64,000 nucleotides of DNA from Flagellimonas aequoris (lineage in GTDB: Bacteria > Bacteroidota > Bacteroidia > Flavobacteriales > Flavobacteriaceae): contig NZ_QXFJ01000030.1 in assembly GCF_003584165.1 (NCBI RefSeq), positions 310,001 through 374,000 of the forward strand, in the 5' to 3' direction. The notes under the pieces were generated by a model, which worked only from the letters and a program-made list of their open reading frames with translations, had not been told where the DNA came from and did no database searches. The position numbers and the translations under genes are program-made. Of the stretch, positions 36,640-46,290 are shown piece after piece; the first letter of the stretch is position 1; each line of letters begins with the position of its first letter.

Positions 36640-39243
36640 TTATTTCTGAATCAACTCATCCTGATTTCTGAACACCAGTTCGTCATCGAACGAATCCAAT
36701 AACACAATACTGTCCGATTGGATCTTGCCTGCCAACAATTCCTTGGATAGGTTGTTAAGCACCTCTTTCTGAATCAATCGTTTAACTGGCCTTGCTCCAT
36801 ATTGGGGATCGTACCCTTTTTCTGCCAAATAGTTGATGGCTTCTTGGGTGGCATCCAAAGTGATGTGCTGTTTGGCCAACATTTTCTTCAAGCTGTTCAG
36901 CTGAAGTCCCACAATATCCTTGATGTCCTTTTTGTTCAATGGGGCGAACATGATGATGTCGTCAATTCGGTTCAAGAACTCGGGTCGGATGGTTTTACGT
37001 AACAATCCCAAAACTTCCACTCGAGCGGCTTCCGAAGCACTTTCCAAATCGATGGCATTTTCAAATTTCTCCTGAATGATATCGCTTCCCATGTTACTGG
37101 TCATGATGATGATGGAGTTTTTGAAATCGGCCAAGCGCCCCTTGTTATCGGTCAACCTACCTTCATCCAACACCTGGAGGAGAATGTTGAAGGTATCGGG
37201 GTGCGCCTTTTCTATCTCGTCCAACAAGACCACGGAATAGGGTTTCCTTCTCACGGCCTCGGTCAACTGACCTCCTTCGTCATAACCCACATATCCTGGA
37301 GGTGCACCGACCAAACGGCTCACGGAGTGGCGTTCTTGGTACTCGCTCATGTCGATTCGGGTGATGGCATTTTCATCATCGAACAGATAGGCGGCCAAGG
37401 TTTTGGCCAATTCCGTTTTACCCACACCGGTCGTTCCCAAGAAAAGGAAGGAACCAATAGGTTTCTTCTCGTCCTGTAGACCGGCACGACTTCTTCGGAT
37501 GGCATCGGAAACGGCTGTAATGGCTTCATCCTGACCGACCACCCGTTGATGGAGCACATCTTCCAACTTCAATAATTTTTCACGCTCGCTCTGCATCATT
37601 TTGGTCACGGGGATTCCGGTCCATTTGGCAACCACTTCGGCAATATCTTCATAGGTTACCTCTTCTTTGATCAAAGTGCCTGCGGTTTGCTGTTTAGCAA
37701 GCTCATCTTCCAATTTGTCCAGCTTTTCTTGGGCCTCTTTGATCTTGCCATATCGTAACTCGGCCACTTTACCATAGTCTCCGTTACGTTCGGCGCGTTC
37801 GGCTTCCAGTTTGAAGTTTTCAATATCTTCCTTGGTCTTTTGGATATTGTCCACCACCGTTTTTTCACTTTCCCATTTGGCAAAGATCTCGTTTCGTTCT
37901 TCTTTGAGATTGGCCAAGTCTAAGTTCAAGGTCTGTAATTTGGCCTTGTCGTTTTCCCTTTTGATGGCCTCGATCTCAATCTCCAACTGCATGATCTTTC
38001 TGTCCAATACATCCAATTCTTCTGGTTTGGAGTTGATTTCCATCCGAAGTTTGGAAGCGGCTTCGTCCATAAGGTCGATGGCCTTATCGGGCAAGAAACG
38101 GTTGGTGATATAGCGTTGTGACAATTCCACGGCACCAATCACTGCCTCGTCTTTGATGCGAACCTTGTGGTGTGCCTCATATTTTTCTTTGATACCCCTA
38201 AGGATGGAAATGGCACTTTCGGTATCGGGCTCGTCCACCATGACCTTTTGGAACCTACGCTCCAATGCTTTGTCTTTCTCAAAGTATTTTTGGTATTCGT
38301 CCAAAGTAGTGGCACCAATGGCACGGAGTTCGCCTCTTGCCAAGGCGGGTTTGAGGATGTTTGCGGCATCCATGGCACCTTGTCCACCCCCAGCACCTAC
38401 CAAGGTATGGATCTCATCAATAAACAACACAATATTGCCATCCGATGAGGTTACTTCTTTGATTACAGCTTTGAGACGCTCCTCAAATTCTCCTTTGTAT
38501 TTGGCTCCAGCGATCAAGGCGCCCATATCCAGGGAGTAAATGATCTTGTCCTTTAGGTTTTCAGGAACGTCGCCCTGTACAATTCGGTGTGCCAACCCTT
38601 CCGCGATGGCGGTCTTACCCACACCGGGTTCACCCACCAACATGGGGTTGTTCTTGGTCCGTCTGGACAAAATCTGAAGAACCCTTCTGATTTCCTCGTC
38701 CCTTCCGATGACGGGGTCCAATTTGCCACTATCAGCCAATTGGTTCAGGTTCTTGGCGTATTTGTCCAGAGAGTTATAAGTTTCCTCGGCACTTTGTGAG
38801 GTCACCTTGCCACCTTTGCGCAATTCTTGGATGGCGGCCGTCAAATCTTTTTCGGTTACGCCTTGATCTTTGAGGATTTGGGAGACCTTGCTTTTTGATT
38901 TGAAGATGGCCAATAACAAATGCTCTAAGGAAACGAATTCATCACCCATGTTCTTGGCAATGATACTGGCTTCGTTCACGGTCTTGCCCGCTTCTCTTGA
39001 CAACATGATCTCTCCTCCAGAAACCTTGGCAAAACTTTGAAGTTCCTTATCCAAGATTTGGTTGAGTAGGTTTACGTTCACGTTCAATTTTTTCAAAATA
39101 AAGGGAAGCACGTTTTCATCCACTTCCGCAATGGCTTTGAACAGGTGTTCGTTTTCAATTTGTTGATGCCCTAATTCTTTGGCCAATTGCTGGGCCCGTT
39201 GAATGGCTTCCTGTGATTTTATCGTAAAATTATTAAAGTTCAT
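36640..39243 (-). CDS. clpB: ATP-dependent chaperone ClpB
   Basis: An 867-aa AAA+ disaggregase working with DnaK to rescue aggregated proteins. It has an N-domain (residues about 1-145), NBD1 with Walker [14 protein letters not shown] (about 207) and the [16 protein letters not shown] block. The long coiled-coil middle domain (about 410-525) is rich in Lys/Glu, and NBD2 has [13 protein letters not shown] (about 605). Start at ATG 39243 ([13 protein letters not shown]). A longer frame would add 15 residues not seen in the family. Heat induction is expected for the family, but I identified no heat-shock promoter. Confidence 0.96.
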   Translation of the reverse strand: MNFNNFTIKSQEAIQRAQQLAKELGHQQIENEHLFKAIAEVDENVLPFILKKLNVNVNLLNQILDKELQSFAKVSGGEIMLSREAGKTVNEASIIAKNMGDEFVSLEHLLLAIFKSKSKVSQILKDQGVTEKDLTAAIQELRKGGKVTSQSAEETYNSLDKYAKNLNQLADSGKLDPVIGRDEEIRRVLQILSRRTKNNPMLVGEPGVGKTAIAEGLAHRIVQGDVPENLKDKIIYSLDMGALIAGAKYKGEFEERLKAVIKEVTSSDGNIVLFIDEIHTLVGAGGGQGAMDAANILKPALARGELRAIGATTLDEYQKYFEKDKALERRFQKVMVDEPDTESAISILRGIKEKYEAHHKVRIKDEAVIGAVELSQRYITNRFLPDKAIDLMDEAASKLRMEINSKPEELDVLDRKIMQLEIEIEAIKRENDKAKLQTLNLDLANLKEERNEIFAKWESEKTVVDNIQKTKEDIENFKLEAERAERNGDYGKVAELRYGKIKEAQEKLDKLEDELAKQQTAGTLIKEEVTYEDIAEVVAKWTGIPVTKMMQSEREKLLKLEDVLHQRVVGQDEAITAVSDAIRRSRAGLQDEKKPIGSFLFLGTTGVGKTELAKTLAAYLFDDENAITRIDMSEYQERHSVSRLVGAPPGYVGYDEGGQLTEAVRRKPYSVVLLDEIEKAHPDTFNILLQVLDEGRLTDNKGRLADFKNSIIIMTSNMGSDIIQEKFENAIDLESASEAARVEVLGLLRKTIRPEFLNRIDDIIMFAPLNKKDIKDIVGLQLNSLKKMLAKQHITLDATQEAINYLAEKGYDPQYGARPVKRLIQKEVLNNLSKELLAGKIQSDSIVLLDSFDDELVFRNQDELIQK

Positions 39244-39348
39244 AGTCGTTGTTTTTCTCTGTAATGACAAGAATCCTACCAGCAACACATTACAGTCAAA
39301 ATGTCCGAAGAATATTGAAAATAAAGGACATTTCGTCAGGTGTAAGCT

Positions 39349-39381
39349 TTTGGAAGTACTGCGACCTATGAACTAAATTTG
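39349..39381 (+). promoter_or_regulatory. ytxJ promoter
   Basis: TTTG (39349-39352), 21 bases, then TAAATTTG (39374-39381) match the Bacteroidota promoter in full. The box ends four bases before the ATG, so the message should be leaderless or nearly so. Confidence 0.7.
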
Positions 39382-39385
39382 CAGT

Positions 39386-39775
39386 ATGGGAATATTTGAC
39401 AGTGTCTTTGGAAAGAAGGAAAAACAAGGGCGTGAGAAAAAGCAGTTACCTTGGATAGAATTGGAGGAATTCGCGCAATTGGATGCAATTTCACGGAAAT
39501 CAAAGGATAAAACTCAGGTAATTTACAAACACTCCAGTACGTGTGGGATCAGTAGTATGGTGTTGAGCATGTTTACCCAATCGTATGATTTGGATACGGA
39601 TTGTGACCTGTATTTTTTGACCATTCAGCACCACAGGGACATTTCCAATGAAATTGCCCAAAAGTTTGGGGTAAGGCACGAATCCCCACAGTTGTTGGTC
39701 GTTAAGAATGGGGAAGTGACATTTCATACTTCGCACGGGGCGATAGCAGATATTGACTTTTCAAAATATTTGTAG
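39386..39775 (+). CDS. ytxJ: Bacillithiol system redox protein YtxJ
   Basis: A 129-aa thioredoxin-fold monothiol protein with the active-site Cys in VIYKHSSTCGISSMVL (around residue 55; Bacillus YtxJ has CPIS) and the later cis-Pro block SPQLLVVKNGEV. YtxJ proteins are thought to act as bacilliredoxins, removing bacillithiol from oxidised proteins, which fits the bacillithiol chemistry of many flavobacteria. It is a single gene with its own strong promoter. A palindromic element follows its stop. Confidence 0.86.
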   Translation: MGIFDSVFGKKEKQGREKKQLPWIELEEFAQLDAISRKSKDKTQVIYKHSSTCGISSMVLSMFTQSYDLDTDCDLYFLTIQHHRDISNEIAQKFGVRHESPQLLVVKNGEVTFHTSHGAIADIDFSKYL

Positions 39776-39795
39776 AGACGAGAAAATCGAGAAAA

Positions 39796-39853
39796 TGTCG
39801 GTTCGAGCGCAGTCGAGAACTTTTTTCTCATCTCGACTGCGCTCGATGTGACA
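39796..39853. repeat. Palindromic repeat between convergent genes, possible bidirectional terminator
   Basis: The arms share GAGCGCAGTCGAGA at 39805-39818 and its reverse complement TCTCGACTGCGCTC at 39831-39844, separated by 12 bases including a T6 run. The outer ends are TGTCGGTTC and GATGTGACA. It fills the gap between ytxJ and the convergent lipoprotein gene, so it could end transcription from both sides. Confidence 0.7.
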
Positions 39854-39869
39854 CTATTCCAAAATTGAA

Positions 39870-41054
39870 TTAATTGAATTGATATTTTGAGACAATGCCC
39901 TTCAGTCTCGCCTTGAGGTCTTCTCCGGCATCATATACCATTTGTTCGTTGGATGGAAAGGGAACCTCCCTGGCATTTAGAAAGACCAAAAGGTCATCTT
40001 CCAAAGCTCTTTTATCCCCTTGGTAATTGGCAAATACATGCTCGAACACAAATTGACTGGATAGGGGGTAGGCGTTTATTTCCTGTCCGCTGTTCAAATC
40101 GGTGAACCGAACCTTAGCCCCAATTTGGGCACTTTTGGTTTGGGTGAACTGGAAGAATTTACACGTAACGGTACGCATTTTGTCTACCTTGATCTTGTTT
40201 CCTAAACTGTCCTTTACTACGTTTCCATTGGTATCCAACAGATATTCCCAGCCATCCTTGATTTGTTTCTCTTTGATGATTTGGGTTTCGTTTACACGCT
40301 CAGGAGAGACATTGATTTCCATGAAATCCAGGTTCATGGCATAATCATATTTTACATTGGCCAATGGGTTGGTGTGGTATTGCAACCAGAAATTGTCAAT
40401 GCCGAAAGCATTAAAATCCAAAAGCTCACTTTCCAAGCGTTCTGGAATGATCTGCTCGGTTTGGTTGGCAATATCCACTCGGACATATTCCAATCCCTTG
40501 TTATAGGCTTCGTCCATTTTGGCAACGGTTTCCTTATACCCAGGATTGATTTCCTGTAGGTATTTCAAATCATCGTACGCGGCCCGAAAATCTGCCTTGT
40601 ATTTGGCATTGGCCAATAAGCTGGAGGCATTTTCGTAAAGATGCTCTGAAAGGTCATCCTTGGTGGCCAAGATTTTGTTGTCGTAGTTCACAAAATTGAA
40701 TTTGGCATTTCTACCTTCATCATTGATATGAAGTGGAAGCAGAGGTTTGATCCTTTCTTGGATTTGCTTCAACTGCAAATACCTGTTATAGATGTTTTCC
40801 AAATTGGCAGGATTGCCATCATTTTGCAAGAAAGCGATTTCTTGCTGCTCCCTTTCGGCATGTTTGGCAAAGGCTTCTTCCAAAAGGGTGATGTATTCCT
40901 GATTACCTTTTTTGGTCTTGTTTTCCGACAAATTTTTAATGGCCTTGTTCATGGCGGTAACATAGTTTCCGGTATTTAAGGCCTCTTGTGTTTTCTTGAC
41001 ACCTCCACAGGCGGCAAGAACAATAATTGCGGTTAAGAGTAGAACTTTTTTCAT
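39870..41054 (-). CDS. Lipoprotein of unknown function
   Basis: A 394-aa protein with a clear lipoprotein signal (MKKVLLLTAIIVLAAC). The N-terminal half is alpha-helical and charged, with TPR-like stretches (ALNTGNYVTAMNKAIKNL, YDDLKYLQEINPGYKETVAKMDEAYNKG). The C-terminal half is more beta-rich. I do not recognise a named domain. It is probably outer-membrane-anchored and restricted to flavobacteria. Transcribed alone, divergently from glyA. Confidence 0.72.
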   Translation of the reverse strand: MKKVLLLTAIIVLAACGGVKKTQEALNTGNYVTAMNKAIKNLSENKTKKGNQEYITLLEEAFAKHAEREQQEIAFLQNDGNPANLENIYNRYLQLKQIQERIKPLLPLHINDEGRNAKFNFVNYDNKILATKDDLSEHLYENASSLLANAKYKADFRAAYDDLKYLQEINPGYKETVAKMDEAYNKGLEYVRVDIANQTEQIIPERLESELLDFNAFGIDNFWLQYHTNPLANVKYDYAMNLDFMEINVSPERVNETQIIKEKQIKDGWEYLLDTNGNVVKDSLGNKIKVDKMRTVTCKFFQFTQTKSAQIGAKVRFTDLNSGQEINAYPLSSQFVFEHVFANYQGDKRALEDDLLVFLNAREVPFPSNEQMVYDAGEDLKARLKGIVSKYQFN

Positions 41055-41194
41055 GGTCGTCGATTTTATTGGTTATTTAGGCGGGTTCAAGAGCTGTGCC
41101 AAAAAACCACATCTTATAAACGAAAAAGGATGAACGGTAGTATATTTTCGGTGAAAAGCTTAAAAATGAGTGTTTTGAGGCAATCTTCAAAAAG

Positions 41195-41227
41195 TTGAAA
41201 ATTGTTAATTGCCGTTTGATAAATTTG
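41195..41227 (+). promoter_or_regulatory. glyA promoter
   Basis: TTG (41195-41197), 22 bases, and a perfect TAAATTTG box (41220-41227) would give a leader of about 70 nt. A second weaker box, TAATTTTA at 41272-41279, is closer to the gene. I see no riboswitch in the leader. Confidence 0.5.
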
Positions 41228-41302
41228 ATGGTCATTGCGCATTTTTTAGGATGTAATCCCCTTTCAATTTGTAATTTTACCGCTTATTAAAAACAATAGG
41301 CA

Positions 41303-42577
41303 ATGCAACGAGACCAAGCGATTTTTGATTTGATAGCACAAGAAAGGGAGAGACAGATTGAAGGTATAGAACTGATAGCTTCGGAAAATTTTACCAGTCC
41401 ACAGGTAATGGAAGCGGCAGGTTCCGTATTGACCAATAAATATGCCGAAGGCTATCCTGGAAAACGCTATTATGGTGGTTGTGAGGTTGTGGATCAGGTG
41501 GAACAACTGGCCATTGACCGGGCCAAGGAATTGTTCGGTGCCGTGTATGCCAACGTCCAGCCCCACTCGGGATCTCAGGCAAATGCTTCGGTGTACCATG
41601 CCTGTTTGCAACCTGGCGATACTATTTTAGGCTTTGACCTATCCCATGGTGGTCACTTGACCCACGGATCCCCCGTGAATTTTTCCGGTAAGTTGTACAA
41701 TCCTGTGTTTTATGGTGTGGATGAAGAAACTGGAACCTTGAACTATGACAAGATCCAAGAAGTTGCCGATAAGGAAAAACCGAAATTGATTATTGCGGGT
41801 GCTTCTGCCTATTCCAGGGACATGGATTTTAAACGTTTCCGTGAGATTGCCGATAGTGTCGGAGCCATTTTGGTTGCAGATATTTCGCACCCTGCGGGAC
41901 TTATTGCCAAAGGCATCCTGAACGACCCCATACCTCATTGTCATATTGTGACCACCACTACACACAAGACCCTGCGAGGTCCTCGTGGCGGTTTGATCTT
42001 GATGGGTGAGAACTTTGATAATCCATTTGGTATCAAACTAAAAAGCGGAGAGTTAAGAAAAATGTCTGCCCTTTTGGACCTTGCCGTTTTCCCAGGGAAC
42101 CAGGGTGGCCCGTTGGAGCATATCATTGCTGCAAAAGCTGTAGCTTTTGGTGAAGCGCTTTCAGATGACTTCCTACACTATATGATTCAAGTGAAGAAAA
42201 ATGCGGCAGCCATGGCCAAGGCATTCATGTCACTTGATTACAAAGTAATTTCAGGTGGTACGGACAACCATATGATGCTTATCGACTTAAGAAATAAGAA
42301 CATTACCGGAAAAGATGCGGAAAAGGCCTTGGAGCATGCCGCGATTACGGCCAACAAGAATATGGTGCCTTTCGATACCCAATCACCTTTCATTACTTCG
42401 GGTATACGTTTCGGTACCCCGGCCATTACCACAAGGGGACTGAAGGAAGCGGATATGGAGACCATTGTCGGATTTATCGATGAGGTGATCATGGACCCCG
42501 AAAACGAAAAGAAAATAGGACAGATAAAACAAAAGGTCAACGATTTGATGAAATCGCGACCTTTGTTCAGTGCTTAG
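41303..42577 (+). CDS. glyA: Serine hydroxymethyltransferase GlyA
   Basis: A 424-aa PLP enzyme that converts serine and tetrahydrofolate to glycine and methylene-tetrahydrofolate, the main entry of one-carbon units. It has the N-terminal [20 protein letters not shown], the PLP lysine in [14 protein letters not shown] (Lys222) and [14 protein letters not shown]. Length and ends are standard. Monocistronic, 248 bp after the divergent lipoprotein gene start. Confidence 0.97.
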   Translation: MQRDQAIFDLIAQERERQIEGIELIASENFTSPQVMEAAGSVLTNKYAEGYPGKRYYGGCEVVDQVEQLAIDRAKELFGAVYANVQPHSGSQANASVYHACLQPGDTILGFDLSHGGHLTHGSPVNFSGKLYNPVFYGVDEETGTLNYDKIQEVADKEKPKLIIAGASAYSRDMDFKRFREIADSVGAILVADISHPAGLIAKGILNDPIPHCHIVTTTTHKTLRGPRGGLILMGENFDNPFGIKLKSGELRKMSALLDLAVFPGNQGGPLEHIIAAKAVAFGEALSDDFLHYMIQVKKNAAAMAKAFMSLDYKVISGGTDNHMMLIDLRNKNITGKDAEKALEHAAITANKNMVPFDTQSPFITSGIRFGTPAITTRGLKEADMETIVGFIDEVIMDPENEKKIGQIKQKVNDLMKSRPLFSA

Positions 42578-42600
42578 TATTTACTTGTAAGTACTTTTCT

Positions 42601-43260
42601 TTATTCGAAGAGGAACAAATCCTCTTTTTCCAGTTTCTTGCTTTTTAGGGAATAGATCATCACTTGGTGTTGGGCCTGGTCCTCAAAATATAGCCCCCAA
42701 TAATCCAGATATCCGCATTGGCCGATTTTGGATTGGGAGTGATCCAACGTGGTATCTTCAAAAACGGGCACGAAAATCTCATACGGCATTTCGGTCAATC
42801 CCTTGGTGAAGTATACAAAATGCTCCCCAATACTGGATATGATGAGTCCCAATTGTTTAGGGATGCTTTGTTCGTATAATCTCGAGATAATGATAGAGGT
42901 TTCCCTAAAATGAAGGGAAAGCTCCATAATATCAAGGGAATGACTGTTCAAGGCGTTCAATTTTTCAAGCGCCTTTTCTACAGAAGACGACATATTGGAC
43001 TGGCTTTCCTCGGAAAAGGCCAAACCTCCCCAGTCTCCATTGTTAAAATGTCTAAGACAATCCATTAACCCAAAGTTGAGATATAGGTCGATGATCAAAT
43101 CGGCCCTGTTCTCAAGATTGTTGAATTTACATTGGACTTTGGCCGTTGCAAAAAAATCCTTTTCCAAGGTTTTAAGGAAATCGTCCAGTCCATTGGCGGC
43201 CTCAAAGACTTTTGCGCCGCTATTGCGATAATTGGTGTTAGCTTTTTTTGGGAACGACAT
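42601..43260 (-). CDS. Unknown cytosolic protein linked to a regulatory gene cluster
   Basis: A 219-aa protein with no signal peptide, no membrane segment and no motif known to me. It is mixed alpha-helical (VEKALEKLNALNSHSLDIMELSLHFRETSIIISRL) with a Tyr/Phe-rich C-terminal part (GYLDYWGLYFEDQAQ). It lies downstream of a response regulator gene but has its own 177-bp upstream region. That region carries an element shared with the LytTR gene at 46838. This makes it a likely target or partner of the signalling cluster. Confidence 0.65.
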   Translation of the reverse strand: MSFPKKANTNYRNSGAKVFEAANGLDDFLKTLEKDFFATAKVQCKFNNLENRADLIIDLYLNFGLMDCLRHFNNGDWGGLAFSEESQSNMSSSVEKALEKLNALNSHSLDIMELSLHFRETSIIISRLYEQSIPKQLGLIISSIGEHFVYFTKGLTEMPYEIFVPVFEDTTLDHSQSKIGQCGYLDYWGLYFEDQAQHQVMIYSLKSKKLEKEDLFLFE

Positions 43261-43319
43261 GTTTTTGTGGGTTGTAATTTTCTCTTCACCTTAAAATTAG
43301 GATGAATCTTTTTGATGGG

Positions 43320-43372
43320 ATTGCAGAAAATCCTTAAAAATTCTATGGGTTTTCCTTAATTGTAAGGATTTT
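43320..43372 (-). promoter_or_regulatory. Element A, shared with the upstream region of the LytTR gene
   Basis: This 53-bp stretch aligns with 47617-47672 over its whole length. Both start ATTGCAG and contain TCCTTAAAAA- or CCCTTAAAAA-like runs, CTATGGGTTT and a final GATTTT. On the transcribed strand TTAAGGA occurs twice with a 22-bp period. The element lies 60 bp upstream of the 219-aa gene, a good place for an activator site. Confidence 0.5.
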
Positions 43373-43437
43373 AGCTCAGTGAAAGTCCAAAAACAATTGC
43401 CAAAATTGGCTTAAGTGGGTACTTGTCGCTATTAAGG

Positions 43438-44106
43438 CTAGATAAAGCCTCTATTTTTTGCAGCTAGAATCAAGGCCAAATCGTTCTCATTTTCGGTGCC
43501 GAAGAGGGTTTTTAAATGTCGTTTTCTGTTTTCAATGGAGGAAGGCGAGAGTCTGATATATTTTTCGAGATCCTTGTTCTTGGTACCCTTGGAGAGGTGG
43601 AACAAAATTTGTTTGTCCTTCTCATCCAGTTCTATATCATTGGCCATTTTCTTGCGAATGGCAGAAAGTGCCTTGGAAGAGTAGTAGGGAGGGTTGGATA
43701 TGATGGTTTTTACGGCATCTTCCAAAGTTCTTGGGTCTATGTCTGTCTTTACCAAATAGCCATCTGGATCTACGGACTTTAAAATACTGTTGATCCTGTA
43801 GTTGTCACTAAAAGAAGACATGAATACGATCTTGCTTTCCGGTACTATTTTTCGAGCCAGGATTCCCAGATCCTCCCCGGTATACGGTTGTTCTTCGTTG
43901 GGTGCGAACAACTGCACGTCCAAAAAGAGGATATCGTATTTGAACGAGTGTACGGAATCTTCAATGAGTTTTTTTCCGGCGTCGTAGGTGGTGGCCGTAT
44001 CCACAATAATATGGTGACCCTCTAGTTCAATGCCCTCAAGTATGAACTTGTAGCCGAGCATGGTCATCTCGTGGTCATCTATGGCTAATATTCTAAGCGT
44101 TTCCAT
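43438..44106 (-). CDS. LuxR/NarL-type response regulator
   Basis: A 222-aa regulator. The receiver domain has the acidic pair IDDHE, the phospho-acceptor Asp63 in ILFLDVQL, Ser in FMSSFSDN and Lys in GYLVKTD, so all key residues are present. The C-terminal helix-turn-helix (about 160-222) is of LuxR type: DEKDKQILFHLSKGTKNKDL and then RLSPSSIENRKRHLKTLFG. It follows the TPR histidine kinase gene by 21 bp and should be its partner. Start at ATG 44106; an upstream TTG frame adds six residues. Confidence 0.86.
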   Translation of the reverse strand: METLRILAIDDHEMTMLGYKFILEGIELEGHHIIVDTATTYDAGKKLIEDSVHSFKYDILFLDVQLFAPNEEQPYTGEDLGILARKIVPESKIVFMSSFSDNYRINSILKSVDPDGYLVKTDIDPRTLEDAVKTIISNPPYYSSKALSAIRKKMANDIELDEKDKQILFHLSKGTKNKDLEKYIRLSPSSIENRKRHLKTLFGTENENDLALILAAKNRGFI

Positions 44107-44127
44107 TTGGTTCTTTTGTTGCAAGAT

Positions 44128-46206
44128 TTAGGTGTTCAATACTTCTTTACGTTCCGCCACGTCGGAATCTATGTATGTGGCGGGAATGGTCACTATTATC
44201 GTGGTTCCTTTTCCTTTTTTACTGTCAATGTCCAACTTGGCATGTATTTTTTTAGATCGTGAAATAATGTTGCGCAACCCTATTCCACGTTTTCCCTTGT
44301 TCACGTCAAAACCGACACCGTCATCCACAATGGTCAACTTCAAGTTTTTCCCGAAGGATTCGAAGGAAATATCAACATACTGACTTTTAGCGTGTTTTAC
44401 GCAGTTTTTAAGGGCTTCTTGGACGATCCTGTAGGCGTTGATCTTAATATCGCCCAACAAATTGTCCCAACTTACCTTATCATCAAATGTAAAGGAACAT
44501 GATATGCCGGAAGAGTTTTGGATACCATCGATCAAGTCTTCCAACGATACAATAAAATTATGAAATTTTTCATAAGAGGCATTGTTGAGCTCATGGGAAA
44601 TGGTCCTGATCTCTTCCTCTACCTCCCGTAATTTTTCAATGAGTTCCGCACGTTGGGCAATGGATGCCGGGTCTTCGCGTTCGTTCAAACCACTCAAGAT
44701 GAGACGTATGCCCAGCATTTCACCCAAAATACCGTCGTGGAGTTCTTCGGAAATACGCTTTTGTTCCAGTTGCTTGCCTTCTTCAAACTTGCCCTGCTGG
44801 GAAAGCATCAGGTTGTAGATTTCTTGGTTGCTCTCCTGCTGTTTTTGCCTGAACTTGAGCCGGTTGTTGTTGATGTAAAGGGTAACGATGATCAAAAATG
44901 CGGTACCGAAAAGAATTAACGCAAAGGCGGCACCGACCCATACTTGTTTTTCCTGGGTCAGGATTTCATTTTTTTCGATTATTTCATCCGTTTCCATGCG
45001 AATACGGGCGAATTTATCCCTTTTGGTACGCTCCTCTTCTTTGATGGTTTCATTGAGTTTGTAATAATCATCAGCATAGGTGGAACCATTCGCAGGGTCC
45101 AATTTGGTCAACAACATCAGTGCTTCCAAGGAACGGTCATTGTTATAGGTTTCCTTGGCAATGGCATACGATTCTTGGGCTAGTTGGATGGCTTGTGATG
45201 TATCTCCCTTAGAGGCCAGAAGTTCGGCATAGTATTGTTTGGGGCGTGCCATCTCATAGAGTTGCTCGTTACTATTGTTAATTTCAATAGCCTCTTGCAG
45301 TAGACTTTCTACTTTATCTTGGTTACCGCCAGATTTGAATATGGAATAAGCGAGACCTGATATTGATTTGGTATAGAGCTCAGGGTCCTTGTCCTTAAAT
45401 TCTTCGTCAGTTATAAGTTCTTGATATGATTCCTTTGCCTTTGGATAATTCTCCATATTCAAAAAAGCACTGGCTATATTATTTTGGTTTATCCAGCTTA
45501 GACGATTATTGGAAGAACCTGAAGTATTCAAATACTCACCAGCTTTTTTGTAGTATTCCAGTGATTTTTGGCTATCACCTATACCATTGGCAATAACACC
45601 CAGGACATTGTAACAATTGTGAATCCTTAAATCATCGCCAAGTTCATCAAAAATTTTTAAAGCGGAGGTAATGCTTATCTCAGCTCCTAAATAATCTTTA
45701 TAAGAATCCTGAATCCTTCCCATGTTATACAACATTATCCCCTTTGACTGGAGCGATTCATCAGCAGGGAGTCTTTCAAAACTATTCAATGCCTTTTTGT
45801 AATGGTAAAACGCACTGTCTAACACTGCATATGATTCAAAAAAGAAGGCCAAATCCCAATGTGAATTACCTAAAACGTTAAATAACTTGACATTTTCAGC
45901 CATTTTTAAGATCTCTGTATTGGTCTGTCTAAAGTTGAGAGAGTCTTTCAAAGTTCTGTACACTAAAGAAACATCAGACAATTTTTCTATCCGATTAGTG
46001 TCATTAGATAATTGGTTGGCAGCATTTTGCGCCTTCGTTAGATAGAATTTTCTGTCGCTTAAAGTTAATTCTTTTCCGTTTCGGGCGATTTTAATCCATT
46101 CTTGAATCGAATCCAAATCAGGATTTGATGCAGATGTACCTTTTTTTGCCTCATAGGTACAACCCCAAAACAGGAGTAACGACAGTATTAAGGATTTAAA
46201 TTTCAA
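44128..46206 (-). CDS. TPR-containing sensor histidine kinase (HisKA_3 type)
   Basis: A 692-aa membrane kinase. The N-terminus has a signal peptide, possibly a lipoprotein one (LLLFWGC). Residues about 30-400 form tetratricopeptide repeats outside the cytoplasm (ALNSFERLPADESLQSKGIM, SQKSLEYYKKAGEYL, NYPKAKESYQELI and so on). One transmembrane helix follows (VWVGAAFALILFGTAFLIIV), and then a coiled coil. The HisKA_3 domain has RISEELHDGILGEML (His about 491) and the HATPase N-box and G-boxes follow (AYRIVQEALKNCVKHA, DDGVGFD, GIGLRNI). It pairs with the LuxR-type regulator downstream. The TPR part may bind a peptide or protein signal. Confidence 0.88.
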   Translation of the reverse strand: MKFKSLILSLLLFWGCTYEAKKGTSASNPDLDSIQEWIKIARNGKELTLSDRKFYLTKAQNAANQLSNDTNRIEKLSDVSLVYRTLKDSLNFRQTNTEILKMAENVKLFNVLGNSHWDLAFFFESYAVLDSAFYHYKKALNSFERLPADESLQSKGIMLYNMGRIQDSYKDYLGAEISITSALKIFDELGDDLRIHNCYNVLGVIANGIGDSQKSLEYYKKAGEYLNTSGSSNNRLSWINQNNIASAFLNMENYPKAKESYQELITDEEFKDKDPELYTKSISGLAYSIFKSGGNQDKVESLLQEAIEINNSNEQLYEMARPKQYYAELLASKGDTSQAIQLAQESYAIAKETYNNDRSLEALMLLTKLDPANGSTYADDYYKLNETIKEEERTKRDKFARIRMETDEIIEKNEILTQEKQVWVGAAFALILFGTAFLIIVTLYINNNRLKFRQKQQESNQEIYNLMLSQQGKFEEGKQLEQKRISEELHDGILGEMLGIRLILSGLNEREDPASIAQRAELIEKLREVEEEIRTISHELNNASYEKFHNFIVSLEDLIDGIQNSSGISCSFTFDDKVSWDNLLGDIKINAYRIVQEALKNCVKHAKSQYVDISFESFGKNLKLTIVDDGVGFDVNKGKRGIGLRNIISRSKKIHAKLDIDSKKGKGTTIIVTIPATYIDSDVAERKEVLNT

Positions 46207-46237
46207 AAACGAATAGTGTTAATATATCCAAGGTAAC

Positions 46238-46270
46238 AAAAAAGCCCCAAACCATTAAAGGAAAGGGGCT
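46238..46270 (-). terminator. Terminator between the small exported genes and the kinase gene
   Basis: AGCCCC (46243-46248) pairs with GGGGCT (46265-46270); the minus strand continues with TTTTTTG. It lies downstream of the 75-aa gene and separates it from the kinase gene. Confidence 0.7.
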
Positions 46271-46290
46271 GTGATATTGTGCAAAGTTGT

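Noticed and set aside
39244..39300. Heat-shock promoter for clpB
   Set aside because: A TTGAC-like and a TAGGATTC-like element can be found, but no consensus known to me for this phylum fits them convincingly.
41228..41302. Riboswitch in the glyA leader
   Set aside because: No conserved stem-loop arrangement of known glycine, SAM or folate riboswitches is visible in this short A/T-rich leader.
42578..42600. Mini hairpin TACTTGTAAGTA between glyA and the convergent gene
   Set aside because: The perfect stem leaves a loop of only two bases; it is too small to support a terminator call.
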